From: Polyangiaceae bacterium
Lineage (GTDB): Bacteria > Myxococcota_A > Polyangia > Polyangiales > Polyangiaceae
Assembly (NCBI GenBank): GCA_020633235.1
Contig: JACKEA010000012.1
Span: forward strand, 8,866 to 72,865
Direction: 5' to 3'
DNA length: 64,000 nucleotides
Position numbers and translations under genes: made by a program. The notes beneath the pieces were generated by a model. The model did not search any database. It worked only from the letters and a program-made list of their open reading frames with translations, and was not told the DNA's origin. Positions 1 to 8,154 of this stretch are shown here, piece by piece (position 1 is the first letter of the stretch; every line of letters begins with the position of its first letter).

Positions 1-179
1 CGTCGACGTCGCGCATCGCTCGGCGGCTCGAGCAAGACGGCCTGATAGATCGCGGGCCTGACGGCGTGGATGCACGGTACTGGCGCGTGATCGTGACACG
101 CGAAGGCTATGGCCTTCTGCGCCTCGCTCGACCAGTGGTGGACGCCGCCGCGGCACGCTTCTTCGCTCGAGGCGCGTGA
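1..179 (+). CDS. MarR-family regulator, C-terminal fragment (5' end outside window)
   Basis: Frame 3 is open from the window edge to the TGA at 177-179, about 58 residues. It reads like the wing and last helix of a MarR-type winged-helix DNA-binding protein: SRIARRLEQDGLIDR, then a D.R dyad (VDARYW), then VIVTREGYGLLRLA. In MarR proteins this is the end of the recognition helix, the beta-wing with its conserved D-x-R, and the start of the C-terminal dimerisation helix. The ligand-binding and dimer N-terminal part lies upstream, so no target can be proposed. The last codons and the stop belong to the first unit of the tandem array that follows, so the array grew from this gene's 3' end. Confidence 0.72.
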   Translation, partial: STSRIARRLEQDGLIDRGPDGVDARYWRVIVTREGYGLLRLARPVVDAAAARFFARGA

Positions 180-603
180 GGTTCAGGGCGACGGCACGCT
201 TCTTCGCTCGAGGCGCGTGAGGTTCAGGGCGGCGTGAGGCGTGACGGCACGCTTCTCCGCCCGAGGCGCGTGAGGTTCAGGGCGACGGCACGCTTCTCCG
301 CCCGCGTCGTGCGAGGTTCAGGGCGGCGTGAGGCGTGACGGCACGCTTCTCCGCCCGAGGCGCGTGAGGTTCAGGGCGACGGCACGCTTCTCCGCCCGCG
401 TCGTGCGAGGTTCAGGGCGGCGTGAGGCGTGGCGGCACGCTTTTCCGCCCGCGTCGTGCGAGGTTCAGGGCGGCGTGAGGCGTGACGGCACGCTTCTCCG
501 CCCGAGGCGCGTGAGGTTCAGGGCGACGGCACGCTTCTCCGCCCGCGGCGTGCGAGGTTCAGGGCGGCGTGAGGCGTGGCGGCACGCTTCTCCGCCCGAG
601 GCG
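151..603 (+). repeat. Tandem array with alternating 41- and 53-bp units
   Basis: Ten copies of a unit beginning CGGCACGCTTCTYCGCYC start at 151, 192, 245, 286, 339, 380, 433, 486, 527 and 580. The spacings are 41, 53, 41, 53, 41, 53, 53, 41 and 53 bp. The longer unit is the shorter one plus about 12 bp (GGCGTGAGGCGT). The first unit is the coding 3' end and stop codon of the MarR-type gene. There are no variable spacers, so this is not a CRISPR array. Confidence 0.9.
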
Positions 604-1035
604 CCCAGTTTTGGGGGTTGAGGTCGCGCGGAAATCGGTTGATATGCGAACTAATTGGGCGGCGCGCGAGGGGGCGTGAAGGCGGACGAGGGGGCGTGAA
701 GGCGGACGAGGGGGCGTGAAGGCCATCGTGACGGCCCGAGTGTGAGAAGCGAGGAGCCCAAGAACCGGGGAACGAAGACAACTACGAATGGGCGTTCAAA
801 TAGGGAGCACGATGGGGAAATGTAGTTGTCGTTGGGGGTTGAGGTCGCGCGGAAATCGGTTGATATGCGAACTAATTGGGCGGCGCGCGAGGGGGCGTGA
901 AGGCGGCCGAAGGGCGAAGATTGGGGGCTTCGGCACCCTTTTCGCGTGCGACGACACAGATTTCGGGGGTTGCGGCCCTCGGAAACTGGTTGATATGCGA
1001 ACTAATTTGGCGGCGCGCGGGGGGACGTGAAGGGG
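604..1035 (+). repeat. Cluster of three dispersed repeats (R2 family), plus orientation
   Basis: Three copies of one element have the core GGTTGATATGCGAACTAATT at 637-656, 858-877 and 988-1007. Each core is preceded by GGTCGCGCGGAAAT or a CCTCGGAAACT variant and followed by a GGCGGCGCGCG tract and GGCGTGAAGG-type repeats. The same family recurs seven times in inverse orientation at 6.5-7.5 kb. I see no credible gene between 180 and 1057; short frames through the element only reflect its repetition. Confidence 0.85.
723..852 (+). repeat. 130-bp direct repeat, copy 1 (left of the IS21 element)
   Basis: This segment is nearly identical to 3582-3711 on the other side of the degraded IS21 element. 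It contains an inverted pair, GACAACTAC at 777-785 and GTAGTTGTC at 822-830, which could form a stem with a loop of about 36 nt. It runs into the second R2 element, whereas copy 2 breaks off inside that element. Confidence 0.88.
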
Positions 1036-1057
1036 TGGTGAAGGCGACAACTGATGG

Positions 1058-1099
1058 TTCCGGAAAATCTGCGGCAACCCGTTCCGGAAAATCTGCGGC
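1058..1099 (+). repeat. Left end repeats of the degraded IS21 element
   Basis: Two identical 18-bp copies start 24 bp apart. They are the inverse complement, with one mismatch, of the pair at the right end. Confidence 0.85.
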
Positions 1100-1120
1100 T
1101 CCTGGCCGAAAGGAGCAGGC

Positions 1121-2646
1121 ATGATGATTTGGACATTGATTCTCGCGATCATGGGGTTGCTGATGCCTACCGGAAGCAGGCCGCGCGATCAGGGGGAGAT
1201 GCTCTCCCAGCTGAAGCGGCACGAAGTCCAGGTCTTGCTACGTGCGGGATTTGCGCCCTCCGACGTGGCGAAGCGGGCGCAGGTTTCGGACGACAGCGTG
1301 CGACGCATCCAGAAGGAGGACGCCGTCGAGCACACGGACGACGCGGCGGTGCGCGCGCAGCGCGCGCATCGGGCGTCCATCGAAGGCGGCGTGGTTCACC
1401 GATCGCATCAAGGAGTGGCTCGCCGAGGACCCGGACCTGCCCACGCAGGAGTTGCTGCGTCGCGCGAAGGAGTCCGGATACGCGGGTAAGAAGACCGCGT
1501 TCTACACGCTCGTCGCTGGTCTCCGAGAGCCACGCGCCGCACCGGTTGTTCGCTTCGAGGGTCTCCCAGGTGAGTTCTCGCAGCACGATTTCGGCCATGT
1601 AGATGTCCGTTTCGTGGATGGCCGGAAGAAGCGCGTGCACTTCTTCGCGTCGCGATTGAAGTACTCGCGGTTCGCGCAAGTCACGCTCGTCGAAAACGAG
1701 CGCGTAGAAACCATCCTGCGTTGCCTTGCGCGCGACTTCGTCGCCTTTGGCGGACTGCCTCTCATGGCGGTGTTCGATCGCCCGAAGACCATCGTGAAAA
1801 AAAGTGGCAAGGGGCGCGAGGTCCAGGAGTTCAACCAGATCTTCGCGCAGGCGATTGTCGACATCGGCGTCGGCGTCGAGATGTGCGCCCCACGCAGCGG
1901 AAACCAGAAAGGCTCCGTTGAGCGCCTGGTCGGATGGGTGAAGAGCTCGTTCTTCAAGCACCGCAAGTTCCAGGACGAGGAGGATCTGCGTGCGCAGCTC
2001 GCCACCTGGCATATCGAAGTCAACACGCAGACTGCGTCGCGGGCGACAGGCGTGATTCCGGAAATCCGGCGCCAGGAGGAGCTCACACGGCTCCGTCCGG
2101 CGAAGGTGTTTCCGGAAACCTCGCACTGCGGATCCCCGTGTTTGTCGGCCCCACTGCGGAAGTGATGTTCGAGGGCGCACCGTACTCGATGCCGCCCAAG
2201 GCCGCCCACGTCGCCGGCACCCTATTCCTGTACGAGCATGAGGTGCACATCGTCGCGGGACGATTCGAGGCGCGGCACCGCAGGCGCACGAAGGACGAGC
2301 CGCCAGCGCCGCTGCCCGAGCATCGTGCCGAGAAGATCGCTGCGGTGCACGGCACCGCGCCAAGCTCTACGAGAAGCGGCAGCACCTGCTCAACCTCGGG
2401 CGACACGCCCTCGAGGTCATCACAGAGATCACGCACCGCGAGCCGAAGCTGGCGAGTCGCCGTGTCGAGGAGCTCTACACTCTGCTCGACACGCACGGCG
2501 ACGACGTCATGCGCGCCGCGTTTGCTGATGCCGTCGAGCACGGACAACTCTCCATCAGCGGTGTGCGTCGCGCGCTCTCCTCGAGAGCCGCGCAAGATGG
2601 TCAGATGAAAATCGCCTTTCCGACTGCGCGAGGAGGTGTCTCGTGA
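1121..2646 (+). pseudogene. istA-like IS21 transposase, frameshifted
   Basis: The coding signal runs through four frame segments. The N-terminal HTH region (QLKRHEVQVLLRAGFAPSDV) is in one frame to about 1345. The catalytic core is in a second frame to about 2130, with FSQHDFGHVDVRF, MAVFDRPKT and NQKGSVERLVG supplying the D, D and E positions expected of a retrovirus-type integrase fold. A short beta-barrel part follows in a third frame to about 2360. The C-terminal helical tail is in a fourth frame to the TGA at 2644-2646. Intact IstA is one continuous protein of about 500 residues, so at least three indels have accumulated. The last segment overlaps the istB-like start by GTGA, the usual IS21 coupling. 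Confidence 0.85.
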
Positions 2647-3511
2647 CCGCGTCCGTGCTCGACTCCACGACCGACCTCGATTCACTGCTCAAGCGCTTGC
2701 ACCTCGCCAACGCGCGTCGCGTATGGCGTGACCTCGTGCAACGTGCTGAGAAGGAGCAGTGGTCCCACGGTCAGCTCCTGCAGACACTCTTCGAGGAAGA
2801 GGTCGCGCACCGTCGCGGCACGCGCCTCAGGCGCGCCGTCAATGCCGCGGCGTTCCCCTTCCTGCGCACCGTCGAGGAGTTCGATTTCACCTACCAGTCG
2901 ACGCTACGCTCACGACCATCGGCTCGCTGCTCGCGCCGGACTTCGTGACCGAGGGGCGGTCCGTCATCTTTCTCGGTAGGCCCGGTCGCGGTAAAACGCA
3001 CCTTGCGATCGCCATCGCATACAGGGCCCTGCAAAACGGATTCGACGCACTGTTCACTACCGCCGTGGAGCTCATTGACGAGCTCTCCCTGGCAAGCCGC
3101 GAGGGCCGCATGCGTGAGGCTCTCGCATCGTACGTGCGTCCCCATGTGCTCGTCGTCGACGAGGTCGGCTACCTGAGCTACGGCGCCGACGCTGCCAACG
3201 TCCTGTACCACGTGGTCAACGAGCGACACATCAGGCGCCGCGCCATGGTGTTTACCACCAACAAGCATCCGAAGCGCTGGGGCGGTGTGCTCCACGACGA
3301 CGACCTCGCCGACGCCATCGTCGACCGCATCCTCGAGCGGGGCCGCCTCCTACGCCTCGATGGTCCCTCGGTGCGCACCAAGCACATTCCCGCCGACGAG
3401 CTCGCCGGCGACGAACACGACCCGGGAAGCCGCAGAATTTCCGGAATCGGCGCCGCAGAATTTCCGGAACGCACAACAACTCGCGTGAGAGACGGGCGCG
3501 AAGGGATGTGA
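2643..3511 (+). pseudogene. istB-like IS21 helper ATPase, frameshifted
   Basis: IstB is an AAA+ ATPase that helps IstA choose targets. The first 85 or so residues (MTASVLDSTTDLDSLLKRLH onward) start at GTG 2643. Near 2900 the frame changes, and the ATPase core continues in another frame: Walker A GRPGRGKTHLAIA, Walker B VLVVDEVGYLSY and sensor region MVFTTNKHPKRWG. Correcting one base between about 2895 and 2915 would restore a single protein. The downstream frame reads through the right end repeats to 3511, so the original C-terminus is also lost or shifted. Codon use is like that of the neighbouring genes. Confidence 0.85.
3429..3469 (-). repeat. Right end repeats of the degraded IS21 element
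   Basis: Two 18-bp copies, 3429-3446 and 3452-3469, are inverse to the left-end pair. Confidence 0.85.
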
Positions 3512-3581
3512 AGGCGGGCGAAGGGATGTGAAGGCGGGCGAAGGGGTGCGCATTTCGCCCATCGTGATCATCTGGTTCACG

Positions 3582-3711
3582 CCATCTTGACGGCCCGAGT
3601 GTGAGAAGCGAGGAGCCCAAGAACCGGGGAACGAAGACAACTACGAATGGGCGTTCAAATAAGGAGCACGATGGGGAAATGTAGTTGTCGTTGGGGGTTG
3701 AGGTCGCGCGG
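3582..3711 (+). repeat. 130-bp direct repeat, copy 2 (right of the IS21 element)
   Basis: Same orientation as 723-852 with only a few substitutions. It lies 112 bp outside the right IS end. The sequence diverges abruptly after GGTCGCGCGG, inside the R2 element, so copy 2 carries only the start of that element. It is far too long for an IS21 target duplication, so it probably reflects an earlier segmental duplication or recombination. Confidence 0.88.
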
Positions 3712-3775
3712 CCTCGACGGGTGGCAGCTTCACCTGAATCAGTGTTCAGTGGTGATCGCGATGGGCGAAACGCCC

Positions 3776-3959
3776 GATCACGATGGCGCGTCGCGGGTGA
3801 TCACGATGGCGCGTCGCGGGTGATCACGATGGCGCGTCGCGGGTGATCACGATGGCGCGGAACGGGTGATCACGATGGCGCGGAACGGGTGATCACGATG
3901 GCGCGGAACGGGTGATCACGATGCCGCGTAATGGGTGATCACGATGCCGCGCAGCACGC
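3776..3959 (+). repeat. 23-bp tandem repeat, eight copies
   Basis: Units begin GATCACGATGSCGCG at 3776, 3799, 3822, 3845, 3868, 3891, 3914 and 3937, exactly 23 bp apart. Each contains the palindrome TGATCA. The last two units form the 3' end of the minus-strand lipoprotein gene and hold its stop codon; the other six lie just downstream of that gene. No spacers are present. Confidence 0.92.
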
Positions 3960-4341
3960 ATTCCGACGGAAGAGGAGCCGCACGCGCCGCCGCTGCAGGT
4001 CGCGCTCCGTTGCAGGTGCCCGCGGAGCTCGAGCAGGTGCCGGAACCGGTGTCGCAGCCGACGTTGCCGCTGCGGCTGAGGCCGCTGCCGCCGAAGCAGA
4101 TGGAGTTGTTCGACATCGAGCCCGTGTAGCCGGCGCCGGAGGGAGAGCACGTGAAGCTGATGCTGCAGCCGTTTTGGGCAACGTTGCAGGCAGTGTCGTC
4201 GCAATTGCCGGAGAGCGACCACGTGCCCTGGTCATTCAAGCAGCTACCGTTGTCGTTGTTGCCGCTGTCGCTCCCCGAGCTGCAGCCCGCCCCGACGCAG
4301 AGCCAACCGGCGACCAAGAGCAATCCCGTGATTCGCATCAT
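3916..4341 (-). CDS. Small secreted lipoprotein, unknown function
   Basis: The 141-residue protein starts with a typical signal peptide and lipobox (LLLVAGWLCVGAGC, Cys at about residue 19), so it should be lipid-anchored at the cell envelope. The rest is Ser/Gly/Asn/Cys-rich with about eight further cysteines, suggesting disulfides. A core such as GNCDDTACNVAQNGCSISF resembles short immunoglobulin-like or domain-less myxobacterial lipoproteins, but I cannot assign a family. The last 15 or so residues (LRGIVITHYAAS) are encoded by the 23-bp repeat, so the C-terminus has probably been altered by repeat expansion. It is divergent from the kinase gene that starts at 4490; the 148 bp between them must hold both promoters. 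Confidence 0.75.
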   Translation of the reverse strand: MMRITGLLLVAGWLCVGAGCSSGSDSGNNDNGSCLNDQGTWSLSGNCDDTACNVAQNGCSISFTCSPSGAGYTGSMSNNSICFGGSGLSRSGNVGCDTGSGTCSSSAGTCNGARPAAAARAAPLPSECVLRGIVITHYAAS

Positions 4342-4489
4342 GTCCGCCTCCTTCTTCGGCAGACCATGGCAATTGGAGTGCCAGCGTCGGGCGCCTGCGA
4401 TTTCCGGGAAACGCGCGCTCAGAACCCTGCGTTGAACCGTTCAGGGCGAGGGACTGAACCCTTCTCGAACGGTGTCGTATCATTGATTG

Positions 4490-6172
4490 GTGACGGACCG
4501 CGGCGCGACGACGGTGCACGACGACTCGAGTGAGGCGCTCACTCACGCCGTCGGAGGCGCGAAGCGTGCCGCGACCACTGGGCCGACGCCGCGCACGGGC
4601 ACCACGACGCTGCCGTTGCCGGCGCCGGAGATGGTGCTGCGCAGCGCGGAGGTGGAGCAGACGCGGCGCACCGCCATTGCCGGGCTCGTGTTCAATGCCA
4701 TCGGGCTCGTGGCGGTGCCGTTCCTGCCTGGTGAGCACCTGGCGCTCGTCATCTTTGGGGCGTCCCTGGCGCTGGCCGTGGTGAACAACGCCTACTTGCT
4801 GTACATCGCGAGCGAGCCGCAGCGGTACCACGAGCGGCACATGATCGCGTACCTCGGTATGTCCGCGATTCTGAATGCGGGCGTCATCTACTACCTGGGC
4901 GTGTTCGGGCCGGTGTTGGTGATGCTGGTCCTGAACTTGTATTCGGCGTGCCTCGGGTACGGGCCGCGGGTCGCGCGGATGAGCCTGGCAGGGGCCATGG
5001 CTCCCGTGGTGGTGCTGGGCGGATTGATGACCCTCGGGCTGATGGCCGATCCAGGGCTGGCCACGCTGTCGGCCGATGTCGGACGCAGCGGGCGCGCCGT
5101 GGTGGTGGTGACGTTCGCGCTGTTCCTGGTGTTGGTGTACCGGCAAGCGCGGCGAGCGCGAGAGCTGAACATGGACTCGCTGCGCGAGCGTGACGAAGCG
5201 GTGCGCCGGGCGTCCCATCGCGAAGCGCTGTTCATCGAGGCGCGTCAGGATCTGGAGCGCGCGCTGAATGCCGGGGGGCTCGGACGTTTCACGGATCAGA
5301 CGTTGGGATCGTATCGCCTGGGCGGGGTGCTCGGCCGCGGCGGCATGGGGGAAGTGTACGAGGCGACGCACGCGGACTCGGGGGAGCCCGCGGCAGTGAA
5401 GATGCTTCTGCCCGAGGCGCTCGGGCGTCCCAACGCGGTGCGGCGATTCCTGCGGGAAGTGCGCATTGCCGCGTCTTTGGACTCGCCCCACGTGGTGCGC
5501 GTGTTCGAGGTGGGAGACGAGTCCGCGGCGCTGCCCTACCTCGCGATGGAGCGTTTGCGCGGGGAGGATCTGGCGGAGCTTCTGCGACGGGAAACGCGCC
5601 TCGGCAAGAGCGCCGCGCTGGACATGATCCGCCAAGTGGGGCGCGGGCTGGAAGCGGCGGCGGCCGCGGGCATCGTGCATCGCGACCTCAAGCCGCACAA
5701 CGTGTTCCTGACGGAGGAACGGGTCTGGAAGATCCTCGACTTTGGCGTCTCCAAGCTGACGGATCAGGGGGGCTCCCTCACGTTGGGGGAAGTGATTGGC
5801 ACGCCGCAGTACATGGCGCCGGAACAAGTGCATGGCGGCAAGGTGGACGCGCGTACGGATCTCTACGCCCTGGGCGCCATCGCCTACCGCGTGCTCACGG
5901 GCAATCCGCCCTATCGCGGTCGCGATATCACGGAGATCCTCACCGCGGTGGTGGCGGAAATGCCACTGCGACCGAGCTCCCTCGTGCGGCTGCACCGCGA
6001 CGTCGATCTTGCGCTGGCCCTCGCCGTCGCCAAGAACCCCGACGATCGCTTCGCAAGCGGCAGTGCGCTGGCGGACGCGCTGGAAGCGGCCCTTGCCGGC
6101 AAGCTCCCGCGGGATCTCCGCGAGCGCGCCCGCGCGCTGCTCGCCAAGCATCCGTGGCGCGCCCCCACCTGA
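4490..6172 (+). CDS. Membrane Ser/Thr protein kinase with six-helix N-terminal domain
   Basis: About 560 residues. Residues 60-220 contain six hydrophobic helices (for example AGLVFNAIGLVAVPFL, LVIFGASLALAVV, VVVVTFALFLVLVY) and look like a membrane sensor. A short charged helix (REALFIEARQDLERAL) leads into a complete kinase domain at about 275-535. It has the Gly-loop GRGGMGEVYEA, Lys in AAVKML, catalytic loop HRDLKPHN, DFG in ILDFGVS and GTPQYMAPE. All catalytic residues are present, so it should phosphorylate Ser/Thr in response to a membrane signal. GTG at 4490 is chosen as start; TTG at 4487 is directly before it. The stop at 6170-6172 lies in the first unit of a downstream tandem array. 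The long frame opposite (4244-6409) is a codon-bias artefact. Confidence 0.9.
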   Translation: MTDRGATTVHDDSSEALTHAVGGAKRAATTGPTPRTGTTTLPLPAPEMVLRSAEVEQTRRTAIAGLVFNAIGLVAVPFLPGEHLALVIFGASLALAVVNNAYLLYIASEPQRYHERHMIAYLGMSAILNAGVIYYLGVFGPVLVMLVLNLYSACLGYGPRVARMSLAGAMAPVVVLGGLMTLGLMADPGLATLSADVGRSGRAVVVVTFALFLVLVYRQARRARELNMDSLRERDEAVRRASHREALFIEARQDLERALNAGGLGRFTDQTLGSYRLGGVLGRGGMGEVYEATHADSGEPAAVKMLLPEALGRPNAVRRFLREVRIAASLDSPHVVRVFEVGDESAALPYLAMERLRGEDLAELLRRETRLGKSAALDMIRQVGRGLEAAAAAGIVHRDLKPHNVFLTEERVWKILDFGVSKLTDQGGSLTLGEVIGTPQYMAPEQVHGGKVDARTDLYALGAIAYRVLTGNPPYRGRDITEILTAVVAEMPLRPSSLVRLHRDVDLALALAVAKNPDDRFASGSALADALEAALAGKLPRDLRERARALLAKHPWRAPT

Positions 6173-6353
6173 CGCCATCCCGTCCCTGGCGCCGCCGTCG
6201 CGCCCCGCCACCTGGCGCCATCTCGTCCCTGGCGCCGCCGTCGCGTCCCCACCTGACGCCATCCCGTCCCTGGCGCCGCCGTCGCGCCCCCACCTGACGC
6301 CATCCCGTCCCTGGCGCCGCCGTCGCGCCCCCACCTGACGCCATCCCGTCCCT
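6159..6353 (+). repeat. Tandem array of a 41-bp unit derived from the kinase gene end
   Basis: Copies of a unit containing CCCACCTGACGCCATCCCGT recur with ACCTGRCGCC at 6167, 6210, 6251, 6292 and 6333, spaced 43, 41, 41 and 41 bp. The TGA in the first copy is the stop codon of the kinase gene, so the array consists of copies of the gene's last codons, stop and some following bases. Confidence 0.9.
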
Positions 6354-6359
6354 GCGCGC

Positions 6360-7500
6360 CTGCAGCCATGCGTCCCCGCGTTGAAGCGCTTCGGAGCGCG
6401 CGCCTTCACGCGCGTTGAAGCGTTTCCGCGCGTGCGGTTTCACGCCCCTTCGCGCGCGCGTCGAAGCGTTTCGGCGCACGCGGCTTCACGCCCCTTCGCG
6501 CGCGCGGCATCACGCCCCTTGGCGCGCGCGTTGAAGCGTTTCGGAGCGCGCGCCTACACGCCCCCTCACGCGCCGCCAAATTAGTTCGCATATCAACCAA
6601 TTTCCGGGGGCCACGCCCCCCGAACCCTGGGCCACAGCGACCGAAAAGGCGTGCCGCAGCCCCAATCTCCCCCTCGCGCGCCGCCAAATTAGTTCGCATA
6701 TCAACCGATTTCCGCGCGACCTCACCCCCGAAACTCGGCTCGGCGCGCGCGCGCCCGCGTTTCAGCGCCGCACGCGCCTTGGCGCGCGCGTTGAAGCGTT
6801 TCGAAGCGCGCGGCATCACGCCCCTCAGGCGCCGCCAAATTAGTTCGCATATCAACCAATTCCCGAGGGCCACACCCCCGAACCCTGGGCCACAACGACC
6901 GAAAAGGCGTGCCGCAGCCCCCCTTCCCCGGGCGCCGCCAAAATACTTTGCATATCAACCGATTTCCGCGCGACCTCACCCCCGAAACTCGGCCGCCGCG
7001 CGCGGCTTCACGCCCCTGGCGCGCGCGTTGAAGCGTTTCGAAGCGCGCGGCTTCACGCCCCTGGCGCCCCCGCGTTTCAAGCGCGCCCGCAGCCATTGCG
7101 TCCCCGCGTTGAAGCGTTTCGGAGAGCGCGGCTTCACGCCCCTCGCGCGCGTGGTTTCACGCCCCTTGGCGCGCGCGTCGAAGCGTTTCGGAGAGCGCGG
7201 CTTCACGCCCCCTCGCGCGCCGCCAAACTAGTTCGCATATCAACCAGTTTTCGGGGCCACACCCCCCGAACCCTGGGCCACAGCGACCGAAAAGGCGTGC
7301 CGCAGCCCCCAATCTTCCCCCTCGGGCGCCGCCAAAATACTTTGCATATCAACCGATTTCCGCGCGACCTCACCCCCCGGAAAGCTCGGCGGCCGCATGG
7401 GAAGCGTCGCCTCTCGGACGCTGCCCAATTGCTTTGCATATCAACCGATTTCCGCGGGACCTCACCCCCCGAAAACTCGGCCGCCGCGCGCGAAAACCCG
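6360..7500 (-). repeat. Large intergenic repeat cluster (seven inverse R2 copies plus R1 units)
   Basis: No gene is visible here. R2 cores (AATTAGTTCGCATATCAACC and variants) lie at 6579-6598, 6687-6706, 6838-6857, 6941-6960, 7226-7245, 7335-7354 and 7437-7456, all opposite to the 0.6-1.0 kb copies. Pairs are joined by a conserved spacer of about 60 bp containing CCACAGCGACCGAAAAGGCG, seen near 6628, 6890 and 7276. Between them are about eight R1 units (TTGAAGCGTTTCGGAGCGCG followed by GGCTTCACGCCCC), near 6381, 6410, 6452, 6531, 6790, 7027, 7108 and 7170. CAGCCAT.GCGTCCCCGCG occurs at 6362 and 7090, so larger blocks were copied too. Confidence 0.85.
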
Positions 7501-7568
7501 CAGGCGACGAGGCGGGACGGGGATCGCGCCGCACCAACAAAAACCTCATCCATGAAGGTCATCCTGTC

Positions 7569-7584
7569 GGTCCGCCGCGGAACC
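7569..7584 (-). repeat. H-repeat (GGTCCGCCGCGGAACC), copy 1
   Basis: First of eight copies of a 16-bp imperfect hairpin. It lies about 155 nt beyond the stop of the duplicated rpn 3' fragment (minus strand). On the minus strand it reads GGTTCCGCGGCGGACC, which can fold as a six-pair stem with one bulged base and a 3-nt loop. The 7500-7738 stretch around it has no recognisable gene. Confidence 0.7.
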
Positions 7585-7738
7585 ACGTTCCAAGTCAGTC
7601 GTGAAACGCCTGAAGCACGGACTCCACTCGCGGTGCTGGCATCCGGATGGCGGCGGCTTCGTCCGAGCGGTGGCGCTTCAACGACCACGCACAGCGGCAC
7701 ACGGCTTGTTCGGCGTCCTCGGAGGCAATGTGCCCGCC

Positions 7739-8127
7739 TCAGTCGAACAGCTTGGTCGCGCGCTCTACGGTGACCGCACGCTCGTGCCACAGCTCCAGCG
7801 TTGGCAGGTCCGTACACTTGCGAATGCGCCGCTCCACTGCGCGCGACACGCGCAAGCCGCGAGCGTCGAGAACACGAAGTATGGCGTTCGCCGTGGCGAC
7901 CAGCGTCGCTTCCTCGCGGCCTTCCTCGCGGCCCACTTCGCGGCCTTCCTCGCGGCCTTCCTCGCGGCCTTCCTCGCGCCCCTGCTGGCGCCCCGTCTCC
8001 AGGTACTTTCTGAGGAACTCGCTTCTCGGTTCGTAGTGCTGGACCATGATCTTCTCCACCTCGCGGCGCGCTCGCCCCGAAAGGGCATTGAGGATGAGGT
8101 CGACGCAAAGTCTAGCGTCGTCCTCGG
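7739..8127 (-). pseudogene. Duplicated 3' part of the adjacent rpn-like gene
   Basis: This 389-bp block nearly repeats the last 401 bp (8155-8555) of the rpn-like gene just upstream on the same strand. The main difference is one 12-bp GREE/GREV repeat unit: seven G-R-x-x units here, eight in the full gene. It lacks the catalytic N-terminus. An in-frame ATG at the MVQHYEPRSEF position could begin a protein of about 100 residues; otherwise it is a dead fragment. In E. coli, Rpn proteins are reported to be neutralised by a short C-terminal product made from within the same gene, so a detached C-terminal copy could act like that product. That is inference. The joint is at 8128-8154. Confidence 0.7.
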
Positions 8128-8154
8128 AAAAGAAACGCAGCGAGCCCGCCGCGT

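Larger units (their letters stand above)
1058..3469 (+). mobile_element. Degraded IS21-family insertion sequence
   Basis: The element has the IS21 layout: a long istA-like gene followed by an overlapping istB-like ATPase gene, bounded by inverted multiple end repeats. The left end has TTCCGGAAAATCTGCGGC at 1058-1075 and 1082-1099. The right end has the inverse GCCGCAGAATTTCCGGAA at 3429-3446 and 3452-3469. Doubled terminal motifs fit the multiple transposase-binding sites known for IS21. I see no target duplication directly outside the ends. Both genes are broken by frameshifts, so the copy is probably immobile. It differs in sequence and end motifs from the intact IS21-family element at 32.7-35.4 kb. 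Confidence 0.88.

Noticed and set aside
151..603. A CRISPR-like array
   Set aside because: The repeat units are contiguous with no unique spacers, unit length alternates 41/53 bp, and the first unit is the end of a coding gene.
3776..3959. Iteron-type plasmid origin
   Set aside because: The 23-bp units have regular spacing, but there is no rep gene or AT-rich region nearby, and the units overlap a lipoprotein gene end.
4244..6409. A 721-residue minus-strand protein opposite the kinase
   Set aside because: It is full of Arg/His/Gln low-complexity sequence with no domain, and lies exactly antisense to a clear kinase gene. It is a codon-bias shadow.
604..7500. Short repeated peptides (for example RKSVDMRTNLAAREG) as a gene family
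   Set aside because: They occur only because the R2 DNA repeat is translated in several frames; there is no conserved start, ribosome-binding site or frame.
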